This document shows, piece by piece, positions 1 to 9,486 of a DNA stretch of 64,000 nt. The position numbers and the translations under genes were made by a program. The notes beneath the pieces are model-generated. The model had not been told where the DNA came from. It saw only the letters and a list, made by a program, of their open reading frames with translations, and made no database searches. Within the stretch, counting starts at the first letter, position 1. Each line of letters begins with the position of its first letter. The DNA comes from Oceanobacillus neutriphilus (GTDB lineage Bacteria; Bacillota; Bacilli; Bacillales; Amphibacillaceae), in contig NZ_BMLW01000002.1 of assembly GCF_014645515.1 (NCBI RefSeq), positions 62,001-126,000 of the forward strand, written 5' to 3'.

Positions 1-32
1 CATATTTGTCTTTATTAAACTTTGATAAAAAA

Positions 33-704
33 TCACTCATAAGAAGTCAGTACACCCTTCCTCAAACGGAAAGCCTGGTCAGACTGCAGGGCGATTTCAT
101 TGGAGTGAGTTACCACGATGACACATTTCCCATGTTCATGTGCCAATTTCTTAAAGATTTCAATGATTTCCTGCTCCATCTCTTCATCAAGATTTCCTGT
201 CGGCTCATCGGCAAGAATTAATTCTACATTGGTTGCCAGAGCGCGGGCAATAGCCACACGCTGCTGTTCTCCTCCGGAAAGCCGGTTAACAAGACGATCT
301 GCTTTGTTTTTTACAATACCGATATAGTCCAGTAAGTTATAAGCAACTGTTTTTGTATCTTCCGGAATTTCGTTTTCTGTAATAGACATCGGAACCAGTA
401 CATTTTCAACAGCTGTGAAGGTCGGAACCAGATTATAGCTTTGGAAAATAATTCCGACATTATTACGGCGATACTTTTCGTACCCAATTTTCTTAATATC
501 ATCTCCATTAAATAATACCTCTCCGCTATGCGGTGAATCCAAGGCACTGAGTAATGATAACAAGGTGGTTTTCCCTGAGCCGGACTGCCCCAAAATCGTA
601 TAAAACTTTCCCTTTTCAAAAGATATTGATGTATCCTTTAATATATAACGGCGCTGTTCGCCATCCTGATAATAATAATTTAAATCCTTCGCTTCTAATA
701 TCAT
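33..704 (-). CDS. ABC transporter ATP-binding protein (MacB/LolD-like)
   Basis: This is the nucleotide-binding subunit of an ABC exporter and would power the FtsX-type permease encoded just upstream. A Walker A motif (GQSGSGKT, about residue 39), the signature LSGGEQQR and a Walker B followed by the D-loop (ADEPTGNLD) are all intact. The length of about 223 residues is normal for the MacB/LolD/BceA group. The ATG at 704 is preferred over the one at 707 because GAGGTG then sits at proper spacing. It follows the permease stop by about 15 bases, so the two are cotranscribed. The substrate cannot be told from sequence; peptide or lipid export or detoxification is usual for the family. Confidence 0.93.
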   Translation of the reverse strand: MILEAKDLNYYYQDGEQRRYILKDTSISFEKGKFYTILGQSGSGKTTLLSLLSALDSPHSGEVLFNGDDIKKIGYEKYRRNNVGIIFQSYNLVPTFTAVENVLVPMSITENEIPEDTKTVAYNLLDYIGIVKNKADRLVNRLSGGEQQRVAIARALATNVELILADEPTGNLDEEMEQEIIEIFKKLAHEHGKCVIVVTHSNEIALQSDQAFRLRKGVLTSYE

Positions 705-719
705 CATTTCACCTCTCTA

Positions 720-2201
720 TTACATCAGTATTTTCTTTGGATTCAGCCTTACAATATATATAAGCGGAATAATCGTTGAAATTAAGATTGTTACCAGCCC
801 GACTCCATAGAAGCCCAAAACATAACTGGAATTAAGCGTTACTTCATAAGAATCCATAACGTCATCTGCTGTCAAATCCGTACTTATACCTTCATAGTAA
901 TATTCTTCAAAGTACTCTTCATTATTATCATCGGCTCTCATTAACGTGTCGGATACCTGTTGCGCGAGAAGATTTCCGCTGAATAGCGATAAGGTAATAC
1001 CAACGACGGCAACGACCATAACCTCAATCAAAATCTGTCCGACAACCCGGCTTCTCTTCTCTCCCAGAGATAAGTAAATGCCCAGTTCGCGTTTGCGGTC
1101 CCGTAGGAACAGTAAAACTACTAAACCAGTAATCAATACTGTTGCAATTACCGCAACAATTAAAACATATTTCGCTAATTTTGACATCGATTCTATCGGC
1201 CCTGCAATATTGTCGTATTGGTCACTTGCACTGATCACTGTATAAAGCTCAGGCAGTAATGGCTTTACTTCTTCTGTAAAGGCTTCAATATCTTCCTGAT
1301 TGTTCAAATAATAGATAGGTGAATAGTATTCAAACGACTCTTCTTCCTCTTCCATCATCTCTGCAAGTTCTTCATCTGCTTTCAAAGACTCTTCCCAATT
1401 ATATTTTGTTTCATCTATAACAACCTCATTTGGAACATACATCGTGTTATAGTATTCTGTATCTTCCATAAGAACCATCATATCGCTTTCTGAATTTTCC
1501 TCTGTCTCTTTTTTAGCTTCCTGAGGTTCAAATAATCCAATTACTTCTAATACGACATCACGGGAGGTTACTAAATCCCCCTCACCGGTATTATAATCAT
1601 AGGTATAGACATCATTAGCTAATGTAAATGTATCTCCCACATTCAGATTATTTTCCTCTGCCAGCTTTTTGGAAATAACAGCAACAGAACTGCCGCCATC
1701 CACCTCTTCTTGTGTAAACACACGGCCATCTACTAATTTACCCTTCTGCTCTTCAAAATCGATCACAGGAGCATAATTAATCCCTTTCAGTGTAAAATCC
1801 ATACTTGGGCCAAACATCATGTCCTCTTCCATTTCGTCATCCAGGTCTTCATCCTGGTATCTTTCTATGCTCTCTGACCCCAGCCAGAAAGTCATATTAT
1901 AATCATAATATTTCACATAAGAAAGCTCACCAATTTCTTTAATTAAATCAACACTGATTTCTTCCATCTCTAATGATTCCATCTCTGAATCAGACATTGC
2001 ATCCCATTCATCATAATCAATATCAATTGTTGCTGCGGTTCCAAGTCTCTCTTTAACAGTGGACTCTACATTTCCAGTTGCCTGCTGAATGGAAATAGCA
2101 CCTGATATTAAATTCCCTAAAATAAAAATAACTGCTAATAAAATTAAAGACTTTCCTTTTTTTCTTGTAATTCCTAAAAACCCACGCTTGATAAAATTCA
2201 T
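720..2201 (-). CDS. ABC transporter permease, FtsX/MacB type
   Basis: This is a membrane subunit of about 493 residues. It has one N-terminal membrane segment, a large and very acidic extracytoplasmic domain (runs of E and D between about residues 60 and 330), and three C-terminal membrane segments with the FtsX fold. That layout is typical of MacB-like mechanotransmission permeases, which push or shuttle substrates outside the membrane rather than through a channel. The ATG at 2201 was chosen because GAGGGGG lies just before it; the longer frame from 2219 would include that ribosome binding site. The gene precedes its ATPase and has its own likely promoter in the long gap upstream. Confidence 0.9.
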   Translation of the reverse strand: MNFIKRGFLGITRKKGKSLILLAVIFILGNLISGAISIQQATGNVESTVKERLGTAATIDIDYDEWDAMSDSEMESLEMEEISVDLIKEIGELSYVKYYDYNMTFWLGSESIERYQDEDLDDEMEEDMMFGPSMDFTLKGINYAPVIDFEEQKGKLVDGRVFTQEEVDGGSSVAVISKKLAEENNLNVGDTFTLANDVYTYDYNTGEGDLVTSRDVVLEVIGLFEPQEAKKETEENSESDMMVLMEDTEYYNTMYVPNEVVIDETKYNWEESLKADEELAEMMEEEEESFEYYSPIYYLNNQEDIEAFTEEVKPLLPELYTVISASDQYDNIAGPIESMSKLAKYVLIVAVIATVLITGLVVLLFLRDRKRELGIYLSLGEKRSRVVGQILIEVMVVAVVGITLSLFSGNLLAQQVSDTLMRADDNNEEYFEEYYYEGISTDLTADDVMDSYEVTLNSSYVLGFYGVGLVTILISTIIPLIYIVRLNPKKILM

Positions 2202-2369
2202 TACTGACCCCCTCAACAAAATAATGACAACGACTTCTTTTAAAGGATAAATATTACATGTTTTTCAATGTAACTATCCAAATTCTCTCTCTAATGGAGC
2301 CGCTCACCTCATTCTAATTATTCATTTTTGTCACACTGTATTAATACATTAAGACACACATTTAAATGT

Positions 2370-2398
2370 ATTATATTCGTAATATAATAGAAATACAA
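2370..2398 (-). promoter_or_regulatory. Sigma-A-like promoter for the 2201-33 operon
   Basis: On the minus strand TTGTAT (2398-2393) and TATAAT (2375-2370) are 17 bases apart, a near-consensus vegetative promoter. The spacer and -10 region contain the inverted repeat TATTATATT-acg-AATATAATA, which could be an operator. The promoter is about 170 bases upstream of the permease start, leaving a long untranslated leader. Apart from this promoter and the hairpins, the 2202-2632 gap holds no gene. Confidence 0.6.
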
Positions 2399-2451
2399 TA
2401 GTAATTTAAAAATTATCCAAATTTTTCTTATCTTTAATATAAAAATAAAAA

Positions 2452-2501
2452 AACTGTATCTATTCTCCCTAAAAAATTCCAGCCATTTAATAGATACAGT
2501 T
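2452..2501 (-). terminator. Intrinsic terminator with long loop
   Basis: Perfect 13-base arms (AACTGTATCTATT and AATAGATACAGTT) flank a 24-base loop. On the minus strand the hairpin is followed by a long T-rich tail. It lies between the permease ending at 2633 and the promoter at 2398-2370, so it probably separates the two ABC operons. Confidence 0.6.
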
Positions 2502-2591
2502 CTCTTATCTTTATATAATTTTTACTTAATTAACCAATCTCAAAAACTTTTTTTCTAATAATTTATGTGCAAATAAACGGGTCAGCAGTAA

Positions 2592-2621
2592 GCTATCTCA
2601 GATAGTCTCATCTAAGATAGC
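2592..2621 (-). terminator. Hairpin downstream of the large permease
   Basis: A 12-bp stem (one G-T pair) closes a 6-base loop, starting about 11 bases after the stop at 2633. No good T-run follows, so it may stabilise the mRNA 3' end or act together with the hairpin at 2452-2501. Confidence 0.45.
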
Positions 2622-2632
2622 CTCTTATTAAT

Positions 2633-5224
2633 TTAAATATTTTCCTGCCTCAACGTCTCGACAATATTATCCTTCTTCAATTTAGAAGTCGAATAAAGCA
2701 TGGCAGCTCCGACAATGATAAAGACAGCCAAAATAACAATGCCGATATAAACCCAGGGTATTTGAAAACGATAATCAAAAGCACTCCTTGTTTGTATGTG
2801 AATCCCGTACATCACTACAAAACTGATTGGCAGTCCGTAGATCAACGACTTGATTCCATAAAAAACACTTTCAAACCGAATCATTTTACGAAAAGCTTTT
2901 GGTGTCATACCAATAGATTTCATTGTCGCAAATTCCCTTTTCCGCAGTGCTACACTCGTTGAAATGGTGTTAAAAATATTGGCAATGGAAATTAAAGTGA
3001 TTAGCGTGATAAATCCATAAATAAAGACGGATAAGGCTAAAGCCAGTTGTTTATCCTGCTGCTGAAACGCATATATATTACTTATTTCAAAGCTGCTTCC
3101 TGATTCAAGCCCTTCAATATCCTCTTCGACCTGATACGGATCATCTGAAGTTAAATATACTTCCCAGCTTCTATCATAACTATCAGGCAAATTTGCCGTC
3201 AGTTCATTAAATGTTTGTTCATTAACAATGACAGACAATGTATTAGGAGAAGTATAAAAATTTCCCATTGGAAAATTATCCGTAAGGCCTATCAACTCAA
3301 GCTCTTCGGAATCTGATAATTCCCAGTCATCCTTTTCCTCAATATAGTATTCCTGACGAAAAGGCAGTTTATCACCTTCGTGAACATGCAACATCTCCGT
3401 TTCCACATATTTATTATCTTGGTCCATATAAGTTACGGTATTAACTAAAACAGCCGGCTGCTGCTTATCAGATGCTGCTGAAATATTATTTTCACGAAGA
3501 TAATCATCCCAGTCTTCTGACGAGAGGCCTATTAGTTCCAATGTATAGCCCGTTCCCTCTTCATACATCTCTACAGAGTCATCATCCACACCTTCTAACG
3601 TATCTCCTGCAATCTCTTCAGGTATAACAGCAGAGAATCTCAAATTCTGATACATGATGCTTTCATTTACATCCTCCATCGTTTCTATTGCAGGGTATAC
3701 ATCAGCCAGATTATTATCATTAGAGTAGTATTCTCGAATGGAAATATCATAATTCTGTTCATCAGACTGTAATTCATATGACTTGGTCAGTGTATTTGTA
3801 AAAAAACCGACCGATAAAAACAAGATAATACTGATCATTAAAGAAAATACAGTAACATGATAACGCTTCTTATTTCTTTTTAAATTCTTTAAGGCAATCT
3901 CTGCTTCATAGCCAAACAGCTTCTGGACAAAGCGATTTGTTTTGATTTTCTTTTTGGTCAGTTTAACATCCTTTGCCTGACGGATTGCATCTATCGCTGT
4001 AATTTTAGATGCCCTGACAGCTGGTATCCATGCAGAAATCATAATAGTCAGTAATGATACAACAACAGCTATAATAAATATCGTTGGAGTTACAACAAGA
4101 CGAATTTCAGAATTAAAACCTGCGCTTAGCAGTATTTCACTAATAAAATGCAATGTAACACCGATCCCCAGCAATCCTGCCCCAATTCCAACCGGAATAC
4201 TAATCAGGCCAATAACAAGTCCTTCAAATAAAACAGAATTCCGCTTTTGTCTTTTGGTAGCCCCGACACTGGAAAGCATTCCTAGATAACGGGAACGTTC
4301 AGATACAGATATGGCAAAAGCATTATAAATCAACACAATCGATCCAACCATAATAATCACGATGATTACCATAAGCAACCCCGATAATGCAGCCACCATG
4401 CCGCTATTTACGGAGATTAAATACGTGTCTAATAACGGCGTATTTGTTCCTGTATTTTCAGCGTTAATACCTAAATCTTCCCGTAATTTTTCTAAATCAT
4501 CAAATAATGAATGACGCAATTTTTTTACATTAACATATGCAGCATCAATTTCTGACAAGGATAAACCATCTGTATACGACAGTACTGTATATCCTGCCGC
4601 CCAGGGAGTATCCCAAAGAGGCGCTTCTATTTCACCAACAATTTTGAAGCTGTGTTTTTCCTGATCTCGTAATTCTTCCTCTATCCCATCCTCACCTTCA
4701 TAGACGGATTCATCCTGAACTAATGGGCGATTTTCCTCCTCATTCAGCGCATACCTCTCACCAATATCCAGCTCAATGGTATCTCCGATCTGATATGGGA
4801 AGTCACCTCCCTTTAATTCTTCAGAAATAGCAACCTCATTTTCATTTGTTGGAAGCTTTCCCTCTTTCAGCTTCACCTGCATTTGCTTCATTGCTGTCTC
4901 ATCCATCGCCCGGACATAGAGGTATCTTTTCGCTAATTGGTCATTTAAAGGAGCGAAGCCCAATTCATCTACAATTCCGATAGTGTCTGTATTATCGTCT
5001 GCTTGAATGGCCTTTATTTGTTCTCTATCCACATCCTGTACTGCATAATGCCAATCACCACTAAAGGCAATGGCATCCCGCTTCTGCATATCGATAAAAG
5101 AGACCCCTAAAGACGCAACTGCCGTAATCATCGCAACAGAAATAATAACGCCAAAAATGGTAACGAGCGTCCTGCGTTTATTCTGCTTAAGATGTCGCAG
5201 TGTTACTTTGTTGACAATATTCAT
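2633..5224 (-). CDS. Large ABC transporter permease, two FtsX domains
   Basis: This 863-residue membrane protein has two FtsX-type permease modules in tandem. Each has an N-terminal membrane segment near a basic stretch, an acidic extracytoplasmic domain, and a trio of membrane segments. Segments fall at about residues 17-40, 275-415, 465-480 and 760-850. Permeases of this size are common in Firmicutes next to two-component systems of the BceRS/VraSR type, where they export or sense cell-wall-active peptides; that role is inferred from context. The start codon overlaps the end of the ATPase gene by four bases (ATGA), so translation is coupled. Confidence 0.9.
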   Translation of the reverse strand: MNIVNKVTLRHLKQNKRRTLVTIFGVIISVAMITAVASLGVSFIDMQKRDAIAFSGDWHYAVQDVDREQIKAIQADDNTDTIGIVDELGFAPLNDQLAKRYLYVRAMDETAMKQMQVKLKEGKLPTNENEVAISEELKGGDFPYQIGDTIELDIGERYALNEEENRPLVQDESVYEGEDGIEEELRDQEKHSFKIVGEIEAPLWDTPWAAGYTVLSYTDGLSLSEIDAAYVNVKKLRHSLFDDLEKLREDLGINAENTGTNTPLLDTYLISVNSGMVAALSGLLMVIIVIIMVGSIVLIYNAFAISVSERSRYLGMLSSVGATKRQKRNSVLFEGLVIGLISIPVGIGAGLLGIGVTLHFISEILLSAGFNSEIRLVVTPTIFIIAVVVSLLTIMISAWIPAVRASKITAIDAIRQAKDVKLTKKKIKTNRFVQKLFGYEAEIALKNLKRNKKRYHVTVFSLMISIILFLSVGFFTNTLTKSYELQSDEQNYDISIREYYSNDNNLADVYPAIETMEDVNESIMYQNLRFSAVIPEEIAGDTLEGVDDDSVEMYEEGTGYTLELIGLSSEDWDDYLRENNISAASDKQQPAVLVNTVTYMDQDNKYVETEMLHVHEGDKLPFRQEYYIEEKDDWELSDSEELELIGLTDNFPMGNFYTSPNTLSVIVNEQTFNELTANLPDSYDRSWEVYLTSDDPYQVEEDIEGLESGSSFEISNIYAFQQQDKQLALALSVFIYGFITLITLISIANIFNTISTSVALRKREFATMKSIGMTPKAFRKMIRFESVFYGIKSLIYGLPISFVVMYGIHIQTRSAFDYRFQIPWVYIGIVILAVFIIVGAAMLYSTSKLKKDNIVETLRQENI

Positions 5225-5904
5225 GGACGGATCACCTCGTCCTTGGCAATCGATCCGTCCTCTACCTGAATGACACGATCCGCTTGTAAAGCAATACGTT
5301 CATCGTGTGTAATAACCACCAATGTCTGATTGTATGTTTTATTAAACAGCTTTAACAGATCAATGATTTCCTTACTGTTTTTGCTGTCCAGATTTCCTGT
5401 CGGTTCATCAGCAAGAATAATAGATGGATTGCTGATCAGCGCTCTGCCAATGGAAACCCGCTGCTGCTGCCCGCCGGATAATTGATTCGGCAAATATTCC
5501 AGACGCTTTTGCAAGCCCAATATCTCCACTATTTCCTTGAAATGCTTCTGGTCTACTTTATGAGCATCTAATAGCATCGGCAGGGTAATATTCTCTTCCA
5601 CCGTTAAAATTGGCAGGAGATTATAAAATTGATAAATCAAGCCGATTTGTCTTCTTCGGAAGATAGCCAGCTGCGTTTCATTTAACCCGTAAATATCAGT
5701 CTTCTCGATAAACACCTTTCCATCCGTCGGCTTATCAACTCCTCCCAGCAAATGAAGCAGGGTCGATTTTCCAGAACCAGATGGTCCAATAATTGCTACA
5801 AACTCTCCCTGATCCACAGAAAAAGATACATTATCCAATGCCTTAACTGCTGTGTCACCTTTTCCGTACACCTTAGACAAATTTTCAATCCGCATTAATT
5901 CCAT
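5221..5904 (-). CDS. ABC transporter ATP-binding protein (BceA/LolD-like)
   Basis: This 227-residue ATPase pairs with the 863-residue permease just downstream. Walker A (GPSGSGKST), signature LSGGQQQR and Walker B ([10 protein letters not shown]) are complete. The sequence resembles BceA, LolD and MacB ATPases, which work with FtsX-type permeases. It is separated from the histidine kinase by 164 bases carrying repeated GTGACAAT sites, so it is probably transcribed from its own regulated promoter, as in bce-type loci where the response regulator turns on the transporter. Confidence 0.93.
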   Translation of the reverse strand: MELMRIENLSKVYGKGDTAVKALDNVSFSVDQGEFVAIIGPSGSGKSTLLHLLGGVDKPTDGKVFIEKTDIYGLNETQLAIFRRRQIGLIYQFYNLLPILTVEENITLPMLLDAHKVDQKHFKEIVEILGLQKRLEYLPNQLSGGQQQRVSIGRALISNPSIILADEPTGNLDSKNSKEIIDLLKLFNKTYNQTLVVITHDERIALQADRVIQVEDGSIAKDEVIRP

Positions 5905-5965
5905 TCCGTTTCCTCCTTGTTACCTTCTATTACTTTCTACTTTACTTGTCTAAAATGACGGAACA

Positions 5966-5993
5966 GTGACAATGATGGTGACAATATTGTCAC
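5966..5993. promoter_or_regulatory. Response-regulator-like binding sites (GTGACAAT repeats)
   Basis: The gap upstream of the ATPase gene has GTGACAAT at 5966-5973, repeated at 5978-5985, where it forms the first half of the perfect 16-base palindrome GTGACAATATTGTCAC (5978-5993). The direct repeats are 12 bases apart, a spacing that suits OmpR-family regulators binding one face of DNA. The neighbouring OmpR-type regulator is the natural candidate. This is an inference from symmetry and position. Confidence 0.5.
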
Positions 5994-6068
5994 TTTATTT
6001 TAAAAAGCATTTTCCAAAAGCTGCTAAATCTCTTCCACTCAACATTTCTAAACTTTTTGAACCATCTT

Positions 6069-7070
6069 TTAAACGACCTGCTTATAAAATTTTAAGATAA
6101 AGACGGTTCCTTCTCCAGGCTTACTAAGGACTTCAATATCTCCCTGCTGGTTAGTAACAATGGAATAAGCCATAGCCAGTCCAATACCAACACTTCCGTC
6201 TGCTGCATGGCTTCCTTTATAAAAACGTTTGAATATATGCGGAAGCTCTGTTTTCTCAATTCCTTTCCCATTATCCTTAATCCTTATTTCCGTAAAAATA
6301 GCATTCTCTTCATAAGAAATTGTGATTTTACCGCCATTTGGTGTATGTTCAACCGCATTTTTTAAAATATTGATACAAGCTTCCTTTGTCCAATTTTTAT
6401 CCCCGATAAAAGCTACTCCGGGTATTTCTTCTATCTCCAACGCTATCTCCTTCAGCTCAAGAGGTATTTCCATTGGTGCAGCAGCTTCTTTTACGAGCTG
6501 GGACACTTCCACTTTTTCCTTGCTGAATAAAACCGTCCCGGCATCCATTTTGGAAAGCTTTAATAAGGAAGAAACAAGCCATTCCATCCGCTCCAATTGC
6601 TTACGGATATGGTGTGTAAATTCCTGTCGTTTTTGCTCGTCCAGATTTGGTTCACTTAATAAATCAGCCATCACTGTCATCGAGGTGAGCGGTGTTTTTA
6701 TTTGATGGGAAATATCCGAAATCGCATCCGTCAGCTTTTCTTTATCCTTCTGCAACCCTTCCTGCTGCTCAGATAACATCCTTGTCATTTTATAGATTTC
6801 ATTTTTTAATATACTAAGGTCGCCCTCTCTATTATCGCGGACGTCCAGTGAAGTATCCCCTGCCATGATTTTCCGTAAATAACTGGACAGCTGAATCATT
6901 TTCCGGTAGCGCCAGAACATCCATACAATATAGCAAATGGCCAAGCTGCCGCCGATAACAGCTATAAATACCGCTGTTACTGGTGAATACATAAAACCAG
7001 ATAGAATACCAATTCCTAGAATCAATATAGTTGAAGTGAGAAAGACACTTATTTCCTTATTTCTTAACAT
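6069..7070 (-). CDS. Sensor histidine kinase, short intramembrane-sensing type
   Basis: Two membrane segments (about residues 8-28 and 32-54) are joined by a loop of only a few residues, so there is no real extracellular sensor. A HAMP-like linker follows, then the phosphoacceptor box DISHQIKTPL (His at about 122), and an HATPase domain with N, G1 (DNGKG) and G2 (GIGLAMA) boxes. This form is typical of intramembrane-sensing kinases such as BceS, which read the state of a partner ABC transporter. The start overlaps the regulator gene by 14 bases. The predicted job is to control the adjacent ABC genes. Confidence 0.9.
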   Translation of the reverse strand: MLRNKEISVFLTSTILILGIGILSGFMYSPVTAVFIAVIGGSLAICYIVWMFWRYRKMIQLSSYLRKIMAGDTSLDVRDNREGDLSILKNEIYKMTRMLSEQQEGLQKDKEKLTDAISDISHQIKTPLTSMTVMADLLSEPNLDEQKRQEFTHHIRKQLERMEWLVSSLLKLSKMDAGTVLFSKEKVEVSQLVKEAAAPMEIPLELKEIALEIEEIPGVAFIGDKNWTKEACINILKNAVEHTPNGGKITISYEENAIFTEIRIKDNGKGIEKTELPHIFKRFYKGSHAADGSVGIGLAMAYSIVTNQQGDIEVLSKPGEGTVFILKFYKQVV

Positions 7071-7758
7071 CTTCTGCTGCCATCCTGTATCCCAGTCCCC
7101 TGACTGTTTCTATTAATACCGGCTTCTGTGGATTATCCTCTATTTTCTTCCGGAGCCGTTTAATATAGACTGTGAGCGTATTGTCATTAACAAACTCGCC
7201 AGCCACATCCCATATCATTTCTAAAAGCTGCTCCCGCGTTAGAATCTGCCCGCGATGATTGAGAAAAATCATTAACAGCCGATATTCCAGTGCTGTTAAT
7301 GCAAGTTCAGCGTTCACCTTATATACTTTTCCTTCTAACGGCAAAACTACTAATGACCCGATTTGAATAGAATCTTTTTCCTGTGTATCATTCTTTTGGT
7401 ACCGTCTGAGCACGGTTTTAATCCGGGAGATTAACTCACGGATACGAAATGGCTTGGTAATATAATCATCTGCCCCCATATCCAATCCCATCACCACATT
7501 CACCTCATCATCCGCAACGGTGAGAAAAATAACCGGGACATCTGCATTTTCTTTCACGCACCGGCATAAATCATAGCCGCTTCCATCAGGCAGTGATAAG
7601 TCAAACAAGCATAAGGAAATGCTGTTTATCTCTGTTTTAATGATTTGTTCTGCTTCCTGCGCATGATGGCTGACAATAACATCATAGCCTTCTTGATTTA
7701 AAGAATACTCTAAGCCCGAAGCAATCGTTTTATCGTCCTCGACAATGAGCAATTTCAT
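7057..7758 (-). CDS. Response regulator, OmpR/PhoB family
   Basis: An N-terminal receiver domain (acidic pair ED near residue 7, phosphoacceptor Asp near 53 in LFDLSLPDG, and the switch lysine in TKPF) is followed by a winged-helix DNA-binding domain ending in VRGLGYRM. The start at 7758 is supported by GGAGGG seven bases upstream; the frame is open further up but has no such site. Sequence and position resemble BceR-like regulators. The likely target is the GTGACAAT repeat cluster before the ABC ATPase gene. Confidence 0.92.
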   Translation of the reverse strand: MKLLIVEDDKTIASGLEYSLNQEGYDVIVSHHAQEAEQIIKTEINSISLCLFDLSLPDGSGYDLCRCVKENADVPVIFLTVADDEVNVVMGLDMGADDYITKPFRIRELISRIKTVLRRYQKNDTQEKDSIQIGSLVVLPLEGKVYKVNAELALTALEYRLLMIFLNHRGQILTREQLLEMIWDVAGEFVNDNTLTVYIKRLRKKIEDNPQKPVLIETVRGLGYRMAAEDVKK

Positions 7759-7838
7759 AGCTGTCCCTCCATTCCCCAGTTTACTGCTTATTAACTGATA
7801 TCTAACAGCCATTATACAAATGAATTAAAAAAATTTAT

Positions 7839-7970
7839 AGGATAAAAATGTCTTTTACACTTTTCTTCTAAAATTTTCAGCAAATTATTCTCCCTTAAAA
7901 AGAATCTGCCCTATGCCCAGCAAAGAGTTATTCTTGTTTGCCTTAATAAACAAATAACTTTTTATTTTTT
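7839..7970 (+). promoter_or_regulatory. Possible leader-peptide attenuator upstream of the MFS pump
   Basis: A Shine-Dalgarno AGGA (7839-7842) precedes a tiny frame, ATG at 7848 to TAA at 7871, encoding MSFTLFF. A hairpin follows at 7922-7963 (a 10-bp plus a 6-bp stem around a 2-base bulge) with a T-rich tail, a good intrinsic terminator read toward the pump gene. AAGAAT at 7900-7905 can pair with ATTCTT at 7930-7935, inside the left arm, and so could act as antiterminator. Together this has the parts of ribosome-mediated attenuation. The function is inferred. Confidence 0.4.
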
Positions 7971-8033
7971 CCGAATTCACCTATGATAGAGATATTATTT
8001 AAATTTGACTACATACTATTTTAGGTGATTAGA

Positions 8034-9386
8034 ATGACTGAAAAAATACGTAAGCCCTGGTTATTTATTTTAACTATCGGGCTTGGAACATTGCTTAACC
8101 CGCTGAATTCTTCAATGATTTCAGTGGCACTAACAAGAATGCAGCATGAATTCTCATTAACATTTGCTGATGCCAGCTGGCTTATTTCTATATTCTATCT
8201 GGCAAGTGCGGCCGGTCAGCCTGTAATGGGAAAATTAAGTGATATGTTCGGACCGAAAAAATTATTTATAGCAGGATTAATTCTTGTGGCAGCTGCTTCC
8301 CTGCTGGCACCGTTTTCGCCGAATTTCCTTTCTCTTTTAGCCTGTCGTGCGCTGCAGGCAATTGGAAGTTCAACATTATTCCCAAGCGGGATGAGTATGG
8401 TCAGGACACATATTACCAAAGGACAGGGAAAGGCATTGGCAGTATTGTCTGTTTTTGCTTCCACCTCAGCTGCTTTCGGGCCTTCTATTGGCGGTTTTCT
8501 GATTGCATCATGGGATTGGCATTCCATTTTCCTTATTAACTTCCCATTTATTATATTGTCCTTTGTATTAGCTTTATTTGTTTTGCCAAATACAGGACAG
8601 GGAAAATTTGAGATAAAACGAATCGATTTTATTGGAATTGGCCTATTTATTACAGCAATCGTAGGTCTCATATTATTTTTGCTGTCACTGGATCAGAATA
8701 TCCGTTGGTGGGCATTATTGATGTTTTTAACTGCGGGAACCGTTTTTTATCTCTATGAAATAAAACAGGCGGAGCCTTTTATTGATATGAAAGGTTTGAC
8801 GAAAAACCATACAGTTTCATTGATTTATGTGCAATTTATGAGTATTAACCTGATTTATTATTGCTTCTTTTTTGGATTTCCGACGTTTCTGCAGCAGGTT
8901 CGTAACTATAGTGAACAGCATACCGGCTTGATTATGTTAGCATTGGCAGGCTTCGGTGTGATTGTTTCTCCACTTGCAGGCCGTATCATTGATAAACATG
9001 GCTCCAAGCTGCCAATGGTTATCGGTGCAGCACTGCTCTTAGTTGGTACAGGCCTCTTGTTAACATACCATGAAACATCGCCATTGTTATGGCTGCTCAT
9101 CATTATGGCCGTTCTTGGAATGAGTAATGGCTTCAATAATATTTCTATGCAAACCGCACTTTATGAGCATGTGAAGCCGGAGGAAACAGGTTCAGCGTCC
9201 GGTCTATTTCAGACAAGCAGGTATTTGGGATCGATTTTATCTTCCAGTTTACTTGGACTGACATTTAACCGTCATTTAGATGATCAGCATTTGCATCTGG
9301 TCGCGATTATTTGTTTTGTTTTCTGTGTCATTGTACTTGCTTTGGCATTAAAGCTTCCTGGTAAATTGAAGGTGAGAAGCAACTGA
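8034..9386 (+). CDS. MFS drug efflux transporter
   Basis: This is a polytopic membrane protein of about 450 residues with the major facilitator layout. It has the motif-A loop between helices 2 and 3 (GKLSDMFGPKK), an N-terminal LNSSMISVAL stretch like that of DHA-type drug/proton antiporters, and a second-half repeat with GRIIDKHGSK. Export of small toxic compounds driven by protons is the family role; the substrate is unknown. The ATG at 8034 is preferred because AGGTG is properly spaced before it; a GTG at 8025 lies inside that ribosome binding site. The upstream terminator-like hairpin suggests regulation in the leader. Confidence 0.88.
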   Translation: MTEKIRKPWLFILTIGLGTLLNPLNSSMISVALTRMQHEFSLTFADASWLISIFYLASAAGQPVMGKLSDMFGPKKLFIAGLILVAAASLLAPFSPNFLSLLACRALQAIGSSTLFPSGMSMVRTHITKGQGKALAVLSVFASTSAAFGPSIGGFLIASWDWHSIFLINFPFIILSFVLALFVLPNTGQGKFEIKRIDFIGIGLFITAIVGLILFLLSLDQNIRWWALLMFLTAGTVFYLYEIKQAEPFIDMKGLTKNHTVSLIYVQFMSINLIYYCFFFGFPTFLQQVRNYSEQHTGLIMLALAGFGVIVSPLAGRIIDKHGSKLPMVIGAALLLVGTGLLLTYHETSPLLWLLIIMAVLGMSNGFNNISMQTALYEHVKPEETGSASGLFQTSRYLGSILSSSLLGLTFNRHLDDQHLHLVAIICFVFCVIVLALALKLPGKLKVRSN

Positions 9387-9393
9387 TTTCCTG

Positions 9394-9412
9394 CTTATGT
9401 GACAAACATAAG
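9394..9412 (+). terminator. Short hairpin after the MFS gene
   Basis: CTTATGT-gacaa-ACATAAG forms a 7-bp stem just after the stop codon. There is no good T-run, so termination here would be weak. Confidence 0.35.
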
Positions 9413-9441
9413 TGATTCCTGAATGTCGGAGATAAAACAAA

Positions 9442-9486
9442 GCTTCATTCAGTGGGAGTTTCAGCTATTTTCTCAGTGAATGAAGC
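9442..9486. repeat. Intergenic inverted repeat GCTTCATTCA / TGAATGAAGC
   Basis: Perfect 10-base arms flank a 25-base centre in the gap between the MFS gene and the hydrolase. It looks like a structured intergenic element of the BOX/ERIC kind rather than a terminator. No second copy was noticed in this window. Confidence 0.45.
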
